In this document: piece after piece, positions 26,601 through 36,559 of the stretch | Position numbering within the stretch: the first letter of the stretch is position 1 | How the letters are laid out: every line of letters begins with the position of its first letter | Origin: Parus major | Lineage: Eukaryota > Chordata > Aves > Passeriformes > Paridae | NCBI RefSeq assembly: GCF_001522545.3 | Contig: NC_031771.1 | Span: 2,509,238-2,573,237, forward strand | Direction: 5' to 3' | DNA: 64,000 nt | Position numbers and translations under genes: made by a program | The notes under the pieces: generated by a model | The model's input: the letters and a program-made list of their open reading frames with translations, nothing else | Told to the model about the DNA's origin: nothing | Database searches by the model: none

Positions 26601-27880
26601 GCGACCTCCCAGCCTGGGGCACGACTTGTGTGCTCCACCCACCTTTCCTTCAGCCCCCCAAATCTGAGCAATGCTGGGTTATTTAAGCCCAAGGCAGCTC
26701 CTTTCAGTATCGATTCTTTCAGCTGCTGAGATTTACCTCCTTTGCAGAAGTTGGGCTGGAGTTTCTCTTCTGGGAGCATCTCCCAGTGTGAGTGCTGATT
26801 CAGGGGTGCTGGTTCCAAGAGAAAAGTGGACAAGGGGCTTTCCAAAGGGAGGGCTGCTCATTTCCTTGGTATTGCAGCTTCCTTCTCAGTGAAGACCTGG
26901 ATTTCCCCTCCTTGCCATGTGCATTTCTCCTTGCTGCTGGAGAGCACTTGCTCTTGGCTTGTTTTGGTTTTTTTTTCCCTCATATAAAAATCTGTGCTCC
27001 TATGGTGGCTTGTGGGTGAAATGTGGGGAAAGCATCTTCCCCAAGGGGAAAAAGTGGGGAGACTCCTGGCAAGAGGAGGAAGGGCCTCCAAACATTTAGA
27101 GGACATGAATAACAACTCTGGATGGAAGCCCAAGATGCTCAGTCGAGTTGGGGTCTGTTCCTGGAGTGTTTTTACCTTTGTGTGTGGTTGAGGAGAAGTG
27201 CTGTTTTCCGTGGATGACCTGCTGTCTTCTGACTTGAGCTGTAGACCATGGGTCAAGGCCAGGTTAAGCTCTGCCAGAAATAACAGTTCTGGGTTATTCT
27301 GCAAGTAATGTGGAGACAACTAAATGATGGGCCCAACTGAAACGGGAACCACGAATAATGGGAAAAATATAAAATGCTTTACCAGACTCTAACCAAACTT
27401 GTAGCTGCTGCATTTATCAAGATGTCAGACTTCAAGGGGAAGGGGAGGAGACTTTGCCATAACACTCCTGGAGAGCTTGGTGCCAGGACTGTTGCCAGGT
27501 GTTTGCCTGAATGTGCCGCCCCAGTAGGAATAACTCTGCTCCAGCAATCACAGCTCAGCAGAAACTTCCCAGCTTATGAAGCACAGGCTGGATGTAGCTG
27601 GAGGAGTTTCCAGGAGCGTGTTTTGGTTTTGTGAATGGACCTGGAGTGCTTCTTCACCAGCCCCAGAAGGAAGGAAGTGCTGAAAGCCAGAGACCTTCCT
27701 CCCAGCCAGCCACGTAGAACATCAGGTTGACACGAGGGCAGCAAGGCCGAGTCTCCAGGCACAGCTCGCTTACAGCATCCCCAGCTGCTGTTCCTTGGCT
27801 CCCTCCTGCCCTCAGGATGAAGATGTCCCTCCTCATCCCCTTGCTCCACGGCCAGGGTTGAGCCATCACTGTCACACCGT
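23674..27880. other. Intergenic sequence without a recognised gene
   Basis: Unique DNA with no convincing exon, RNA gene or repeat. A short AT-rich low-complexity patch (ATATATATTTATTATTTTAA-like) lies near 26036-26070. Confidence 0.5.
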
Positions 27881-27886
27881 GGCCCG

Positions 27887-28259
27887 ATGCAAATGGCCAA
27901 CGGCGCCCGCGGGCTCGGCGGCACCTGCGGCGTCTAGACCGGTTCCTGTGCCCACATGCAAATTGTGGGCAGGGAGCCGGGGCACACGGCCCCAGTGACA
28001 CTTCCTGGGAAAGTCCTTGCCTCCCATTCCTGCTCCACATCCTCTGTGCCAGGCAGAAGTTATTCCAGTTGAGGAATAACGCCGTGTCTCTGCTCGGTGT
28101 TGGATCTGTTTTGGAGTAACTGGGACTGGAAACGAGTCGAGCACTCTGGAGCAGCAAGGGCGTACCGGGGTGTTCTCCACGGTGCTTTTCTAGCAGCAAG
28201 GACCAGCTGGCACAGCAGTCTGGGGCTTTTCTCCTGCGCTTGCTCGGTGCCATTTGCAT
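27887..28259. promoter_or_regulatory. Cluster of three perfect octamer motifs
   Basis: ATGCAAAT occurs at 27887-27894 and 27956-27963 on the plus strand and as ATTTGCAT at 28252-28259. A CACCTG E-box lies between the first two (about 27922-27927). The surrounding 400 bp are more GC-rich than the flanks. Octamers bind POU2F1/POU2F2 (Oct-1/Oct-2). The position about 3 kb upstream of the first CXCL13-like gene makes a lymphoid enhancer conceivable; function is inferred only. Confidence 0.4.
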
Positions 28260-31095
28260 CTCTGGGGTGGTCAGGACTTCCCAGAAACGTTCCCCGTTGT
28301 GGGGCCACGCGCTGGCAGTGTCTGCTGTTCCTGTCCCTTCAGCAGAAAGCCACTCCACGGAGGTCCTACGGCTCAAGATGGACTGGGGAGGCAGGAATAT
28401 TAGATTTACATTTCTTAAAAGTCTTTAGTTTCTCTTCTTCTTGCTCCCAGCCTTTCTCCATCTTCCTTATCCCATCCCTTCCGAAGCTCCATCTTGCCAT
28501 ATTCCCATCTTTAGCCCTCAGCACACCAAATACATTTCAAGATGCTAGAGTGGGTTTCTCATCTGCTTGCAGAGGTGTCATGACACCACTCTGCTGTCTC
28601 CAAAAATGGGCCAAACCCACAATTTCATCCCCTCACATCACCAGCGAGTCACAAATCTTCACTTGAAGACAGCAAGTGACAGTGAGCTCGATCTGTTGTT
28701 CACCCGAGCTAATTTCGGACTGATTTCGTTGGGCTTTGGCTAATTCTGGTGCTCTCATGTTGATGCTGAAATGTGTGTGGGTTTCAGGTTGCTCGGGTTT
28801 CGGCAGGAGGCATCTTTATCTTTGAGGCAGGTGATGGACCACAAACCACAGTGGTGAAGATTGATTGCAATCGGGGTTTTTGGGGGATAATTTTAAAAAA
28901 AACCCCACAGGTTTGGGTTTTTTGGTTTGTTTTTTTTTGTTTGGTTGGTTTTTTTTTTTTTGTCTCCTGCAAGGAGCCCTGAGTGAGTTGTGGGCAGAGG
29001 AGGAGTAAGCTGAAAAATCACTTTCTCTCAGCACAAGGGGAGTTAATGGTTTCAGCGTGGCTGAGAGGTTTGTTTGCTGCAGATGTTTGTGATGCAGCCT
29101 CTTGTGAATCCTTCCTGAAGGGCTGGAGAGCCGCGTCTCCTTGGCATTGACGTCAGGGTCGGGTTTCTGCCCATCCTGGTAAACATGGAAAAGGTTCTCC
29201 ATGTGGCCTTTAGGTGCTGTTTGCACCACTTTTTTTGGAGGTGTCTGATTTAGGTACCATGGGAAGGGTGAAAAAGTATTACAGGTGTAAAAAATATTGC
29301 AAAAATTCAATTAAAATTAGGTTAAAAATACCTAAAATCCAAGTCTTGCCTGCGCAGGGGCAGCTGCTGCAGAAGACAGAGCAGCTGTGAGGGTGCTTTG
29401 TACGTGTTTCAGTTGGTATGAGGCCACACATCTCTATGTGAGGGCCACTCCTCTGAATTCCTGGCATCCAGGAAGCAGTCAGCTTAAATACAGCCACGGC
29501 TCACATCCTCACCCTGCTTCTCCCTTGGTCACTCATTGTGCAGAAATATCGGCCGCTGCCACGACTGCAGCTTTTCCTTCTGAGAAACCACCCCAGCACT
29601 CATCACTTACACACTACTCATCCACCACAGACCCTCTCAAAATCCATCCAGCTGGTGCCTCTGTGGCTCCCACTTCTTTCCAGGGCAGGCAGGAGCTGGA
29701 CACCTTCCCTGTGGCCACAAGTCAGGGGCATGATCTGGATCCTCTTGGTCTGTCTGTTGTGTGTGTCTGGGGGTAGTTTTCTTGTTGTACCGTTTTCATT
29801 AAGCACTGCCAGGGATGCTGTTGGATTCCTCCAGTTCCCATCTTTTCCATTGTGCAGCTCTGGGGAAAGTTGATTTCACTTCTCTTGTTTTTTCTCCCAG
29901 CTCTAAAAAGCTGGATCATTTTGTAGTCAGGAGCTTCAGAAGGATTTTCAGATGCCCTTTGTGTCTCCATAGCAGTTTGCATAGGTGTCCTGACATCTCT
30001 CTGATAAATTGCTAAATTTGAATGGGAATTGATAAATTCCCAGCATTTTTCCCAAGAGACTCCTGCCACAACCCAGCAAAACCAGTCCTTGATTGTGTTC
30101 CTTCTAATAACTCTCTGCAAGGAGATTGAAAACTCCGAAAGGATTAAACAAAACCCCATTTTAAGGCTCCTCTTCCACTGCTGTGACAGCAAGGCACCCC
30201 ATTGTTTCTGCAGGACTTTGGGAAAAGCTCATGGAAATTGTTCCTGTCCTCTCTGTGACCCTGGTGTACAGGGAGTTAAAGTCTCCAATCATCTCTTGGA
30301 CAAGCACTTGACAAGACTTTTGGACCTATCTCAGAAGAAAAAACAAGGTGTTCAAAGAGAGATGCATAGCTTGAGTTTGAGCGGGAGCCTTTTTTAAAAT
30401 TGACCATTTTGGTACTATATAAAATGCTGATGTGATTTGAAAGCTCCAAATTACAACATTACCAGGCAGCCACATCTCTTTTCTTCTGCCCTCTTCCTTC
30501 CTCCTTGCCTCACCACGTATCCCCTTGCGCTTTTGCTTCCCGACTGGTGACTTGGCCAACTTTATCCGGGGCAAAGCCCCCACCCCACCAGCACCCGAGG
30601 CCACGGGGTGCTCCTGTGGCCATCCTGGGTGAGTTCCTCACCCAGCCAAGTGTGAAATTTGAAAGATCTGAGTGGAAACACAGAGCAGGGAGATCACCAT
30701 TGGTTTTTTTTTCACGGTACGGCGTGAGGCGTTATCGCTTATGTGAGAGGCAGCAAAAATAGCGTGGGGAAAAATATAGCTTCAAGAAAGAAATATGTAA
30801 ATGTTTGAGTAGACTAAAAACCCCCCTGCTTAGTCAGGGGCTTGCACTCTGCTTTCATTCTGGGCTTTTTTTGTGGCTGAGGGGCAAATGCTCAAGGGAA
30901 TGAAGGGCAATGTGGGTACAGGAACAAGGCGTGGGGGCTCCAAACGTCGCGCTCCGTCCCAATGGCTGCTTTTAATTAATAATATTGCCTACTGAGCTTG
31001 TGGGGGGCATCTGAGAGATGACATCAGCTGTCTCTGTGCTCCACCGCCCGGCTGTGACTGCTGAGGTGTGAATTCCGTGTCGGAGCGTCACCCTC
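28260..31095. other. Intergenic sequence upstream of the chemokine cluster
   Basis: No gene recognised. It contains a T/GT-rich low-complexity patch at about 28914-28963 and no recognisable transposon. The last few hundred bases lead into the CXCL13-like 1 promoter. Confidence 0.5.
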
Positions 31096-31099
31096 CCCG

Positions 31100-31107
31100 A
31101 TAAATAG
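31100..31107 (+). promoter_or_regulatory. TATA-like box of CXCL13-like 1
   Basis: ATAAATAG, 57 bp upstream of the start codon. It predicts a start site near 31130 and a 5' leader of about 35 nt. The neighbouring gene (CXCL13-like 2) retains a similar AAATAGGG at the corresponding place. Confidence 0.6.
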
Positions 31108-31163
31108 GGGTGTCTGTGCGCCCCGTCCCGCAGAGCATCCGTGGGGCTGAGCCTTCACTGAGG

Positions 31164-32785
31164 ATGGGAGCCCCCCTGCTCCCGTGGCTGCTGCTGCTGC
31201 TGCTGCTGATGTCCCACTGTGCCCACGCAGGTGAGCTCCGGGTGGCTTTGCTGGCACCATCCTGCGCCCAGAGCCACTGGGGAGCTTGGGGTGCTCCTGC
31301 CTGTTTGGCTGAGGGTTTGCCTTGTTGCCAGGGGAAAAGCACAGCTGTCCTTTGCAGGGGTCTGCTGTAGCCTTTGGGAGCTGTGTGGGAGCAGGGAACA
31401 GGTGGCAGCTTGTCACCGTGCTCCCTGCAGTGCTGTCAGTGCAAACATGGGAAGGGGAACTTGCTTTGGCTCCTGGAGCTGCTCCATCCCTGTCAGCCCT
31501 GTCTGTAAGTTGTTTCCTTTTCTCTCAGCCATCCTGGAGGTGAACGGGAACCTGAGCTGTAGGTGTGCCAAGACAACCTCGGAATACATCAGTCCCAAGA
31601 AATACGAGAGCATTGAGATAAGGCCTGTGGGCAGCAGCTGCAGGCGCACGGAGATCATGTAAGTGCCGTGGGCTCTGCTGCTGCCGCCGTCCCGCTTCTC
31701 CGCCGCCTTGCTGGGAACTAAACTGGTCCAAAAATGCCACCAGCTTGCTCGCTGGAAAACACCAGGTGCAGAAAGGCAGGTCTCCAGGGCCTAAAGGAAT
31801 CTCTCCAGCAGGGGAAAGGGTGATTTCCTGGAGCTGGAGCAGGGGGTGTTTACAACCTGGAGGAAGCATTTCCTCAGACACTGAGCCATAACCGATTTTC
31901 CCAGGTTTTTGTAGCTGCTCGATGCCGTTACATTTGTGAATCTCCAGAAAAAATTGTCTTTGAGCAATGTTCTGGGGTTCAAGTCTCTGCTTCATGTGTT
32001 GTGCCTTGCTTGTTCCCGGCCATGCTGTGGCTTCCTCTGTCTCTGGCAGCTTTCTGCAATCGCTGGTGCTGTGGGCGAAAGCTGAGCCTTGCCCATCAGC
32101 TCTGGCTGCTTGAATCCCTGCCCTTGGAGGGGACAGGAATGCTCAGCAGCTCTCCTTGCGTTTCAGAATTAAACTAAGAACCTCAGGGAAGGTGTGTGTG
32201 AATCCCGAAGCCCCCTGGGTAAAGAAGCTGCTGAAGCGCATCGCCAGCACGTAAGTTGTTGGATGGAAACTCATTTGGCTCAGGTGTCCCTGGACACCAT
32301 CCCAGCACATCCATGGTTCTGGGCAGCTCTCCTGGGCCCAGGAGCTATCTGCTGCTGTCCAAAGGAGCCACTTCCAAAGCGAGGAGGAGCAACACTTGGC
32401 TGTGCAAAGCAGCGTTCAGCCCAACACAACCCATCTGTGGGTGATGCTCCCCCTGCCTTTGGCACGGTGCTGCACTTCCAGAACAGTTTGGGGGGACAGC
32501 CAGGAGGGGAACAGTGGCAGGAGCAGGGTGTGCTGGTGGCAGGTGCAGTAGTGTGTTGATGCAGGGCTGGCAGAGCTGCAGGGCTGGCAGAGCTGCAGGG
32601 CTAGCAGAGCTGCTGTCCTTGGTTGTGCCTGCACTGGGTTTGTGGCCATCCCGGCGAGCGATGCCCGCCGCGGGGAAACGGCAGCGACTTCCCTCAGCTG
32701 GGTCAGGAGCTTCCTCTCCCAGAGCTGCTTTTCTCTGTGTTCACACATTTCTCCTCCTTCTGCTTTTCACAGGAAGAAAAAATAA
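31164..32785 (+). CDS. CXCL13L: CXCL13-like chemokine 1
   Basis: Secreted CXC chemokine, expected to signal through CXCR5-type receptors and guide B cells if it keeps the role of CXCL13. Four exons: 31164-31230, 31529-31658, 32167-32250 and 32773-32785, with intron phases 1, 2, 2, giving 97 residues. Residues 1-22 form a signal peptide with seven consecutive leucines, all encoded by CTG. The mature chain starts near ILEVNGNLSCRC. The four cysteines are at 33, 35, 60 and 76 (C-R-C, then SSCRR and KVCVNP), and there is no ELR before the CXC. N30 is in an NLS glycosylation sequon. The C-terminal helix PWVKKLLKRIASTKKK is strongly basic. Assignment to CXCL13 rests on the non-ELR motif, the four-exon structure and the position between CCNG2 and CNOT6L; human CXCL13 has a longer tail. 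Confidence 0.93.
32561..32611. repeat. 17-bp tandem repeat, three copies
   Basis: Three copies of GCAGGGCTGGCAGAGCT (the third has one change) in intron 3 of CXCL13-like 1. A short minisatellite that may vary in copy number. Confidence 0.9.
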
Positions 32786-33198
32786 GTTTCCTGCTAAGGA
32801 AGTTGGTGCCCAGAGCCCCGAGGCAGGCTGGCAGACGATGCCCAGGTGTGCAGACCTGGCTGCTCCTCACTTTGCCCTCGCTTCCTCCTCTTCCCGAAAG
32901 CCCCACGTCTGGCTCTGGGGGCAGTGGCTGTGGGGAGGGTGGCTCACTGCTGGCCCCAGCCCCATGGCAGGTTTGTGGGGGGGTTCTCCCCTGCTCTCGG
33001 TCCCTGGATCAGCATGAATGTCAATCCTTCATTGATTTAGTTGCCTGTGGACTGCGAAGCTCTTCCCTGGCAGGGCCTGCTCCTGCTTCTTTAGGAATGA
33101 GTTTGTGACTTTTTCCATGTGAAGTGCTTGGTGACAGAGCGTGTGTCTGAGGGTTCTGTGGCACAGCGTGGCATGTCCTGTTCTGGAAGCTCAAGTCC

Positions 33199-33204
33199 AA
33201 TAAA
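33199..33204 (+). terminator. Poly-A signal of CXCL13-like 1
   Basis: AATAAA about 415 bp after the stop codon, just before the CR1 fragment. It is the first canonical hexamer after the gene. Confidence 0.65.
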
Positions 33205-33266
33205 TTTCAGGGTTTTCCTTTCTGTTGCATTTCCCCTGGATCTCCTAGCTTAGAAGCCATGTATGA

Positions 33267-33417
33267 CATAGAATCATAGAATGGCGTGGATTACAAGTGA
33301 CCTCAAAGCCCCTCCAGTCCCACTCCCTACCATGGGCAGGGACATTTTCCACTTTCCCAGGTTGTTCCCAGCTCTGTCCAACCTGGTGTTGGATACCTCC
33401 AGGATCCAGGGGCAGGC
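33267..33417 (-). mobile_element. CR1: CR1 LINE fragment between chemokine genes 1 and 2
   Basis: Minus orientation. It begins with the CR1 terminus ATAGAATCATAGAATGG and continues with CCACTCCCTACCATGGGCAG, GGACATTTTCCACTTTCCCA and GGATCCAGGGGCAG. It retains two copies of the TCATAGAAT-type terminal repeat. Confidence 0.93.
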
Positions 33418-33907
33418 TGGGAGATGGGACAAAGCAGCTCAAGTGCCTCACATCCAAGTGATGGAGCTGGGATTTACTGGTGGTTGCAAGGCTTTAAAAA
33501 CCAGTCCAGGTCAGTAAGAAAACACGTTGGGAATGGGGATGAAGTCACTTGGCAGAGTTTTGGGGTAAAAAAAAATCCAAATTGAATGTCACCAGAGTGC
33601 TGCTGGGCTGTGCCTTGCTGGGGGGCAATGGTTGTAGGAGGAATGAGTAATACCCGATCCTGCAGGACAGAGAAGCACCCCAGAAACCCACAACCGTGGG
33701 GCTGTGAGCACTAAGAACCAGGAGGTTCTTAAGAATCTGGAGGAAACGACAAAGAAAAGGAAGGGGAAAGCAGAGCCGGTTTCGGGAAGCTGCCCCCCCC
33801 TGCCAAGCCCCAAGCCACGTTTTATCGTCAGCAGGGAGAGGGGTCGGGCAAAACCACGGCGACCCCGGTGCCTCCCGCGCCGCCTCACTTCTCCTATTTC
33901 CCTGCTC

Positions 33908-33913
33908 AAATAG
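33908..33913 (+). promoter_or_regulatory. TATA-like element of CXCL13-like 2
   Basis: AAATAG within CTCAAATAGGGAGAGG, matching the ATAAATAGGGG of gene 1. If used, transcription would begin near 33938, between the two in-frame ATG codons at 33922 and 33946. A weaker alternative, TTTTATC near 33820, would place the start upstream of both. Confidence 0.4.
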
Positions 33914-33945
33914 GGAGAGGGATGGGGGCCGGGGCTGGGGCCGGC

Positions 33946-34603
33946 ATGGCTGTGCGGGCAGCCCTGCTGCTGGGGGTGCTGCTGCTGTCCCACCACCCCG
34001 GGGACACAGGTGAGGCTCCCCTGCCCCCACGGCTGCCCTTGGGGGTTGTGGGGGCTGCCAGGCTTTCCGGGTATGGGGTGGGCGATGCGTTGCCCGGGGA
34101 GGGTTTTGGGGTCGGCAGCGGCTTTTGAGGTGATGCGTGTGAGCCCCTCCAGCAATCCTGGAAGCCAATGGCAACCTGAGCTGCCGCTGCCTCAAGAGCA
34201 CCCGAGCCTTCATCCCCCCGGAGAAGTACAGCAGCATCGAGGTGTGGCCCGTGGGGAGCAGCTGCCGGCGCCTCCAGGTGGTGTAAGTGCCTCCCGAGGG
34301 TCCGCCCTCCTTCCCCGGTTTTTTTCTTGAGTTTCGCGCTGGTTTTGGTTGCGAGAAGGGAGCCTGCAAGGCGGGGAAGTGGCGCTGCTGAAAGGCCCCG
34401 TGTTTTCTAGGATTAAGCTAAAGAGCCTGAAGAGGGTCTGTGTGGATCCTGACACGCCTTGGGTGAAGAAGCTCCTGCGGGACCTGCCTCAGCTGTAAGC
34501 TCCCCTTTGGCCCTGAGCACCAGGGGCATCCCGTGGGAACCTGTCTTCACATGTTCCTCCCCCTTCTGCTGTTGGCAGGAGGAAGAAAAAGGCTCCCCGC
34601 TGA
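33946..34603 (+). CDS. CXCL13L: CXCL13-like chemokine 2
   Basis: Secreted non-ELR CXC chemokine, sister of the copy just upstream. Exons: 33946-34009, 34153-34282, 34411-34494 and 34579-34603; phases 1, 2, 2; 100 residues. An in-frame ATG at 33922 would add eight Gly/Ala-rich residues. I prefer 33946 because exon 1 then has 64 nt as in gene 3, the signal peptide becomes canonical (MAVRAALLLGVLLL), and the TATA-like AAATAG is too close to 33922. Cysteines at 32, 34, 59 and 75; the stretches AILEANGNLSCRC and VGSSCRR are nearly identical to gene 1, including the NLS sequon. The basic helix ends with LRKKKAPR. Introns are short (84-143 bp), making this the most compact copy. Exon 2 (130 nt) and exon 3 (84 nt) are exactly the lengths in gene 1, indicating recent tandem duplication. 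Confidence 0.92.
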
Positions 34604-34822
34604 GGAAGCTGCCGCCAGAGACACGGCCAGATGTGCTGGGCCCAGAACTGCCTCTCCTCCCCATCCTGGTGTTGCCTTACCGCGGTCCAGAGGGGAGCAT
34701 GCTGCTGCCTGAACCCCTTTTTATGCCTTTAAACCCTTTTAAACCCTTGCAGATGCCCATCCCTGCTTCCAGCCTCTCCCATCCCGGAGCCACGCGCTGG
34801 GTGTCCCTTTTGGGCATGACCC

Positions 34823-34828
34823 AATAAA
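34823..34828 (+). terminator. Poly-A signal of CXCL13-like 2
   Basis: AATAAA about 220 bp after the stop, followed by a GT-containing stretch (GGTGGTGG-like, then TGTCACTGT). A good cleavage context. Confidence 0.75.
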
Positions 34829-35087
34829 GGTGGTGGCCTTCTGTCACTGTCCCTTGCCTCCCTACATGTGACATGCCATGGGCTTGGGGTGCTTGGGGAG
34901 GGTGGCACGGGGGGCACCAGCCTTTGGTCAAAACCACGGCAGGTTTGATGAGGAGGCTACGGCATTTTCTGCTTTTTTTTTGGTGGGGAGGCAGCACGGG
35001 CCACGTGCAGCGGGGGGGAAGCGATGGCAGGGAAGTTGAGGTGTGGGGCTACCCCTTTTTCCACCCCCCCGGCACTTCCCAGCCCTG

Positions 35088-35135
35088 GAGGGGGATTGTG
35101 AAATCCCCCTCTGGGGCGAGGGGCTGGCTATAAAA
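35088..35135 (+). promoter_or_regulatory. Promoter of CXCL13-like 3: palindrome and TATA box
   Basis: A consensus TATAAAA lies at 35129-35135, 34 bp before the start codon, implying a very short leader (about 10 nt). Just upstream (about 35089-35110) is an inverted repeat, AGGGGGATT then GTG then AAATCCCCCT. Its arms resemble NF-kB half-sites (GGGGATTTCA read on the minus strand, one mismatch to consensus). NF-kB control is known for mammalian CXCL13; here it is inferred. Confidence 0.6.
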
Positions 35136-35168
35136 CAGGCCTGGCCTAGCTCGGGGCGGGCAGCGAGG

Positions 35169-36388
35169 ATGCGGCTGCTGCCGGCGGCGCTGGCCCTGCT
35201 CCTGCTCCTGAGCTGCTCGGTGCCGGGGGGTGGTGAGTGCCTTTGGCTGTCTGTCCATCCACATTCCCCTCCAATGACCCAGACAGTGGCACTGGATGTC
35301 CCAGACGGGGCTGAGCGTGGCTTCTCGTAAGCTTTCAGATGGGTTTCTTGGCTGCCTTTGAGCTCGAGTTTGTGGCTCAAGCTGGAGGGGAGTACTGGGG
35401 GTGCAGAGGGGGGTTTTGCCTCGTGGCTTTAGGCTGCTTTTTCTTTCAGACCCCCACAAAACTGAAGTGCTTGCTGGGTTGAATTCATGAAATGTTGGTT
35501 AAGTTTTTCCAAGCCTGCAGCTAAAACCCCTTCCATGTACAGGAAGAGAAGGTCTGAGGCTGTGCTGGGAGGGATTAGCTGCAAACCCCATGAGCAGCAG
35601 CCCGTGGGTGTCAGGGATGGGATCCTGGCGAAGGGGTGTTCCCATGTGGCTCCCCCACGGGGGGCCAGACCTGGTGTGGGCTGTCCTGGGGCACAGGTCT
35701 GTCTCTGGAGAGCCTGCTGACCAACATGAGGTGCAAGTGCATCAAATCCACCGCCCACGTCATCAACCTGGGGCTGATCCTCACCATCGACGTTACCCCG
35801 CCGGGCATTCACTGCCGGAGGAAGGAGGTCATGTAAGTGCAAAGCCTGGAAACCAACCCCTGCAAATTGTTCCTGTGTGGGAAGCCCACCAATGTTGGGG
35901 TGACTCTCTTCCCAATTGCAAGGGGGTTCCTTCCCTGTGTGGCTCAGGGTGTGAAGGTCGAGGCCCCAGAATTCCATGTCTGTGTAGCCCAGGGATCGTA
36001 TCCGTGCCGAGGGAGCGGAGGGGTTTTCTCTGTGGGTTAGAAAAGCTTTGGGGAAGGGACGGGCACGGGGCTGAGGGGCCTCCTGGCCTTGCAGCCTCAC
36101 CCTGAAGAAGAACAGGCGGGTGTGCGTGGCCCCCGAGTCGCCCTGGATCCAGCTGCTCATCCACAAGCTGATGCAGAGGTATGTGATGCCTGACACCTTG
36201 GCAGGAGCATCCCTTCCCCCTGACCCTCCCCAGATTCCTTTCTTTCCTCCCACAAAATCTGCAGGAACGGCACCAAAAAAGCGTTGCCTCGGCCGCGGCG
36301 GGACGCACCGTGCTGCCGGACCCCTTGGAGACCCCCCACCTTCCCACTGTCCCGATCCACGGAATCCAGGGTCACCAATTCCTCGTGA
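35169..36388 (+). CDS. CXCL13L: CXCL13-like chemokine 3, divergent copy with long tail
   Basis: Secreted non-ELR CXC chemokine. Exons: 35169-35232, 35697-35832, 36095-36178 and 36265-36388; phases 1, 2, 2; 135 residues. Residues 1-21 are a leucine-rich signal peptide. The mature start (GLSLESLLTNMRCKC) lacks the AILExNGNLS sequence shared by the other two copies. Conserved cysteines at 34, 36, 61 and 77, followed by SPWIQLLIHKLMQR, parallel to the helix in genes 1 and 2. Exon 2 is six bases longer than in the others; exon 3 is again 84 nt. Exon 4 encodes an unusual 40-residue Arg/Pro-rich tail with an extra Cys pair (C111, C112) and two glycosylation sequons (N96-G-T, N133-S-S). All splice sites are consensus and a TATA box precedes the start, so it looks functional. 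Receptor and target cells may differ from copies 1 and 2. Confidence 0.9.
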
Positions 36389-36543
36389 GACAGCAGTGAC
36401 ACAGCCCCCCTGCCCTGAGACACGCTGGGTTTAGTGGCACAACGCTGGCACTTCCTCTGCTCCCTGGGTTTTGGCAGGGCCTTTCCCTGTTTTCCCGCTG
36501 TTTCCCTCTGTTTTGGGTGCCTGGGCTGTTCCCAGGCACCACC

Positions 36544-36549
36544 AATAAA
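36544..36549 (+). terminator. Poly-A signal of CXCL13-like 3
   Basis: AATAAA about 155 bp after the stop codon (CACCAATAAAAGG). The only canonical hexamer close by. Confidence 0.75.
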
Positions 36550-36559
36550 AGGATGAATG

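Noticed and set aside
27654..28376. 240-codon minus-strand open frame in the intergenic region
   Set aside because: Composition is Arg/Ala/Ser-rich as expected from GC-rich non-coding DNA; no domain, no splice context, no promoter. An unknown gene cannot be excluded but is unsupported.
33545..34369. 274-codon minus-strand open frame over CXCL13-like 2
   Set aside because: Antisense shadow of the chemokine exons in GC-rich DNA; the true exons on the plus strand have conserved cysteines and splice sites.
35429..36253. 274-codon minus-strand open frame over CXCL13-like 3
   Set aside because: Antisense shadow, same reasoning; it crosses chemokine exons and introns without regard to splice sites.
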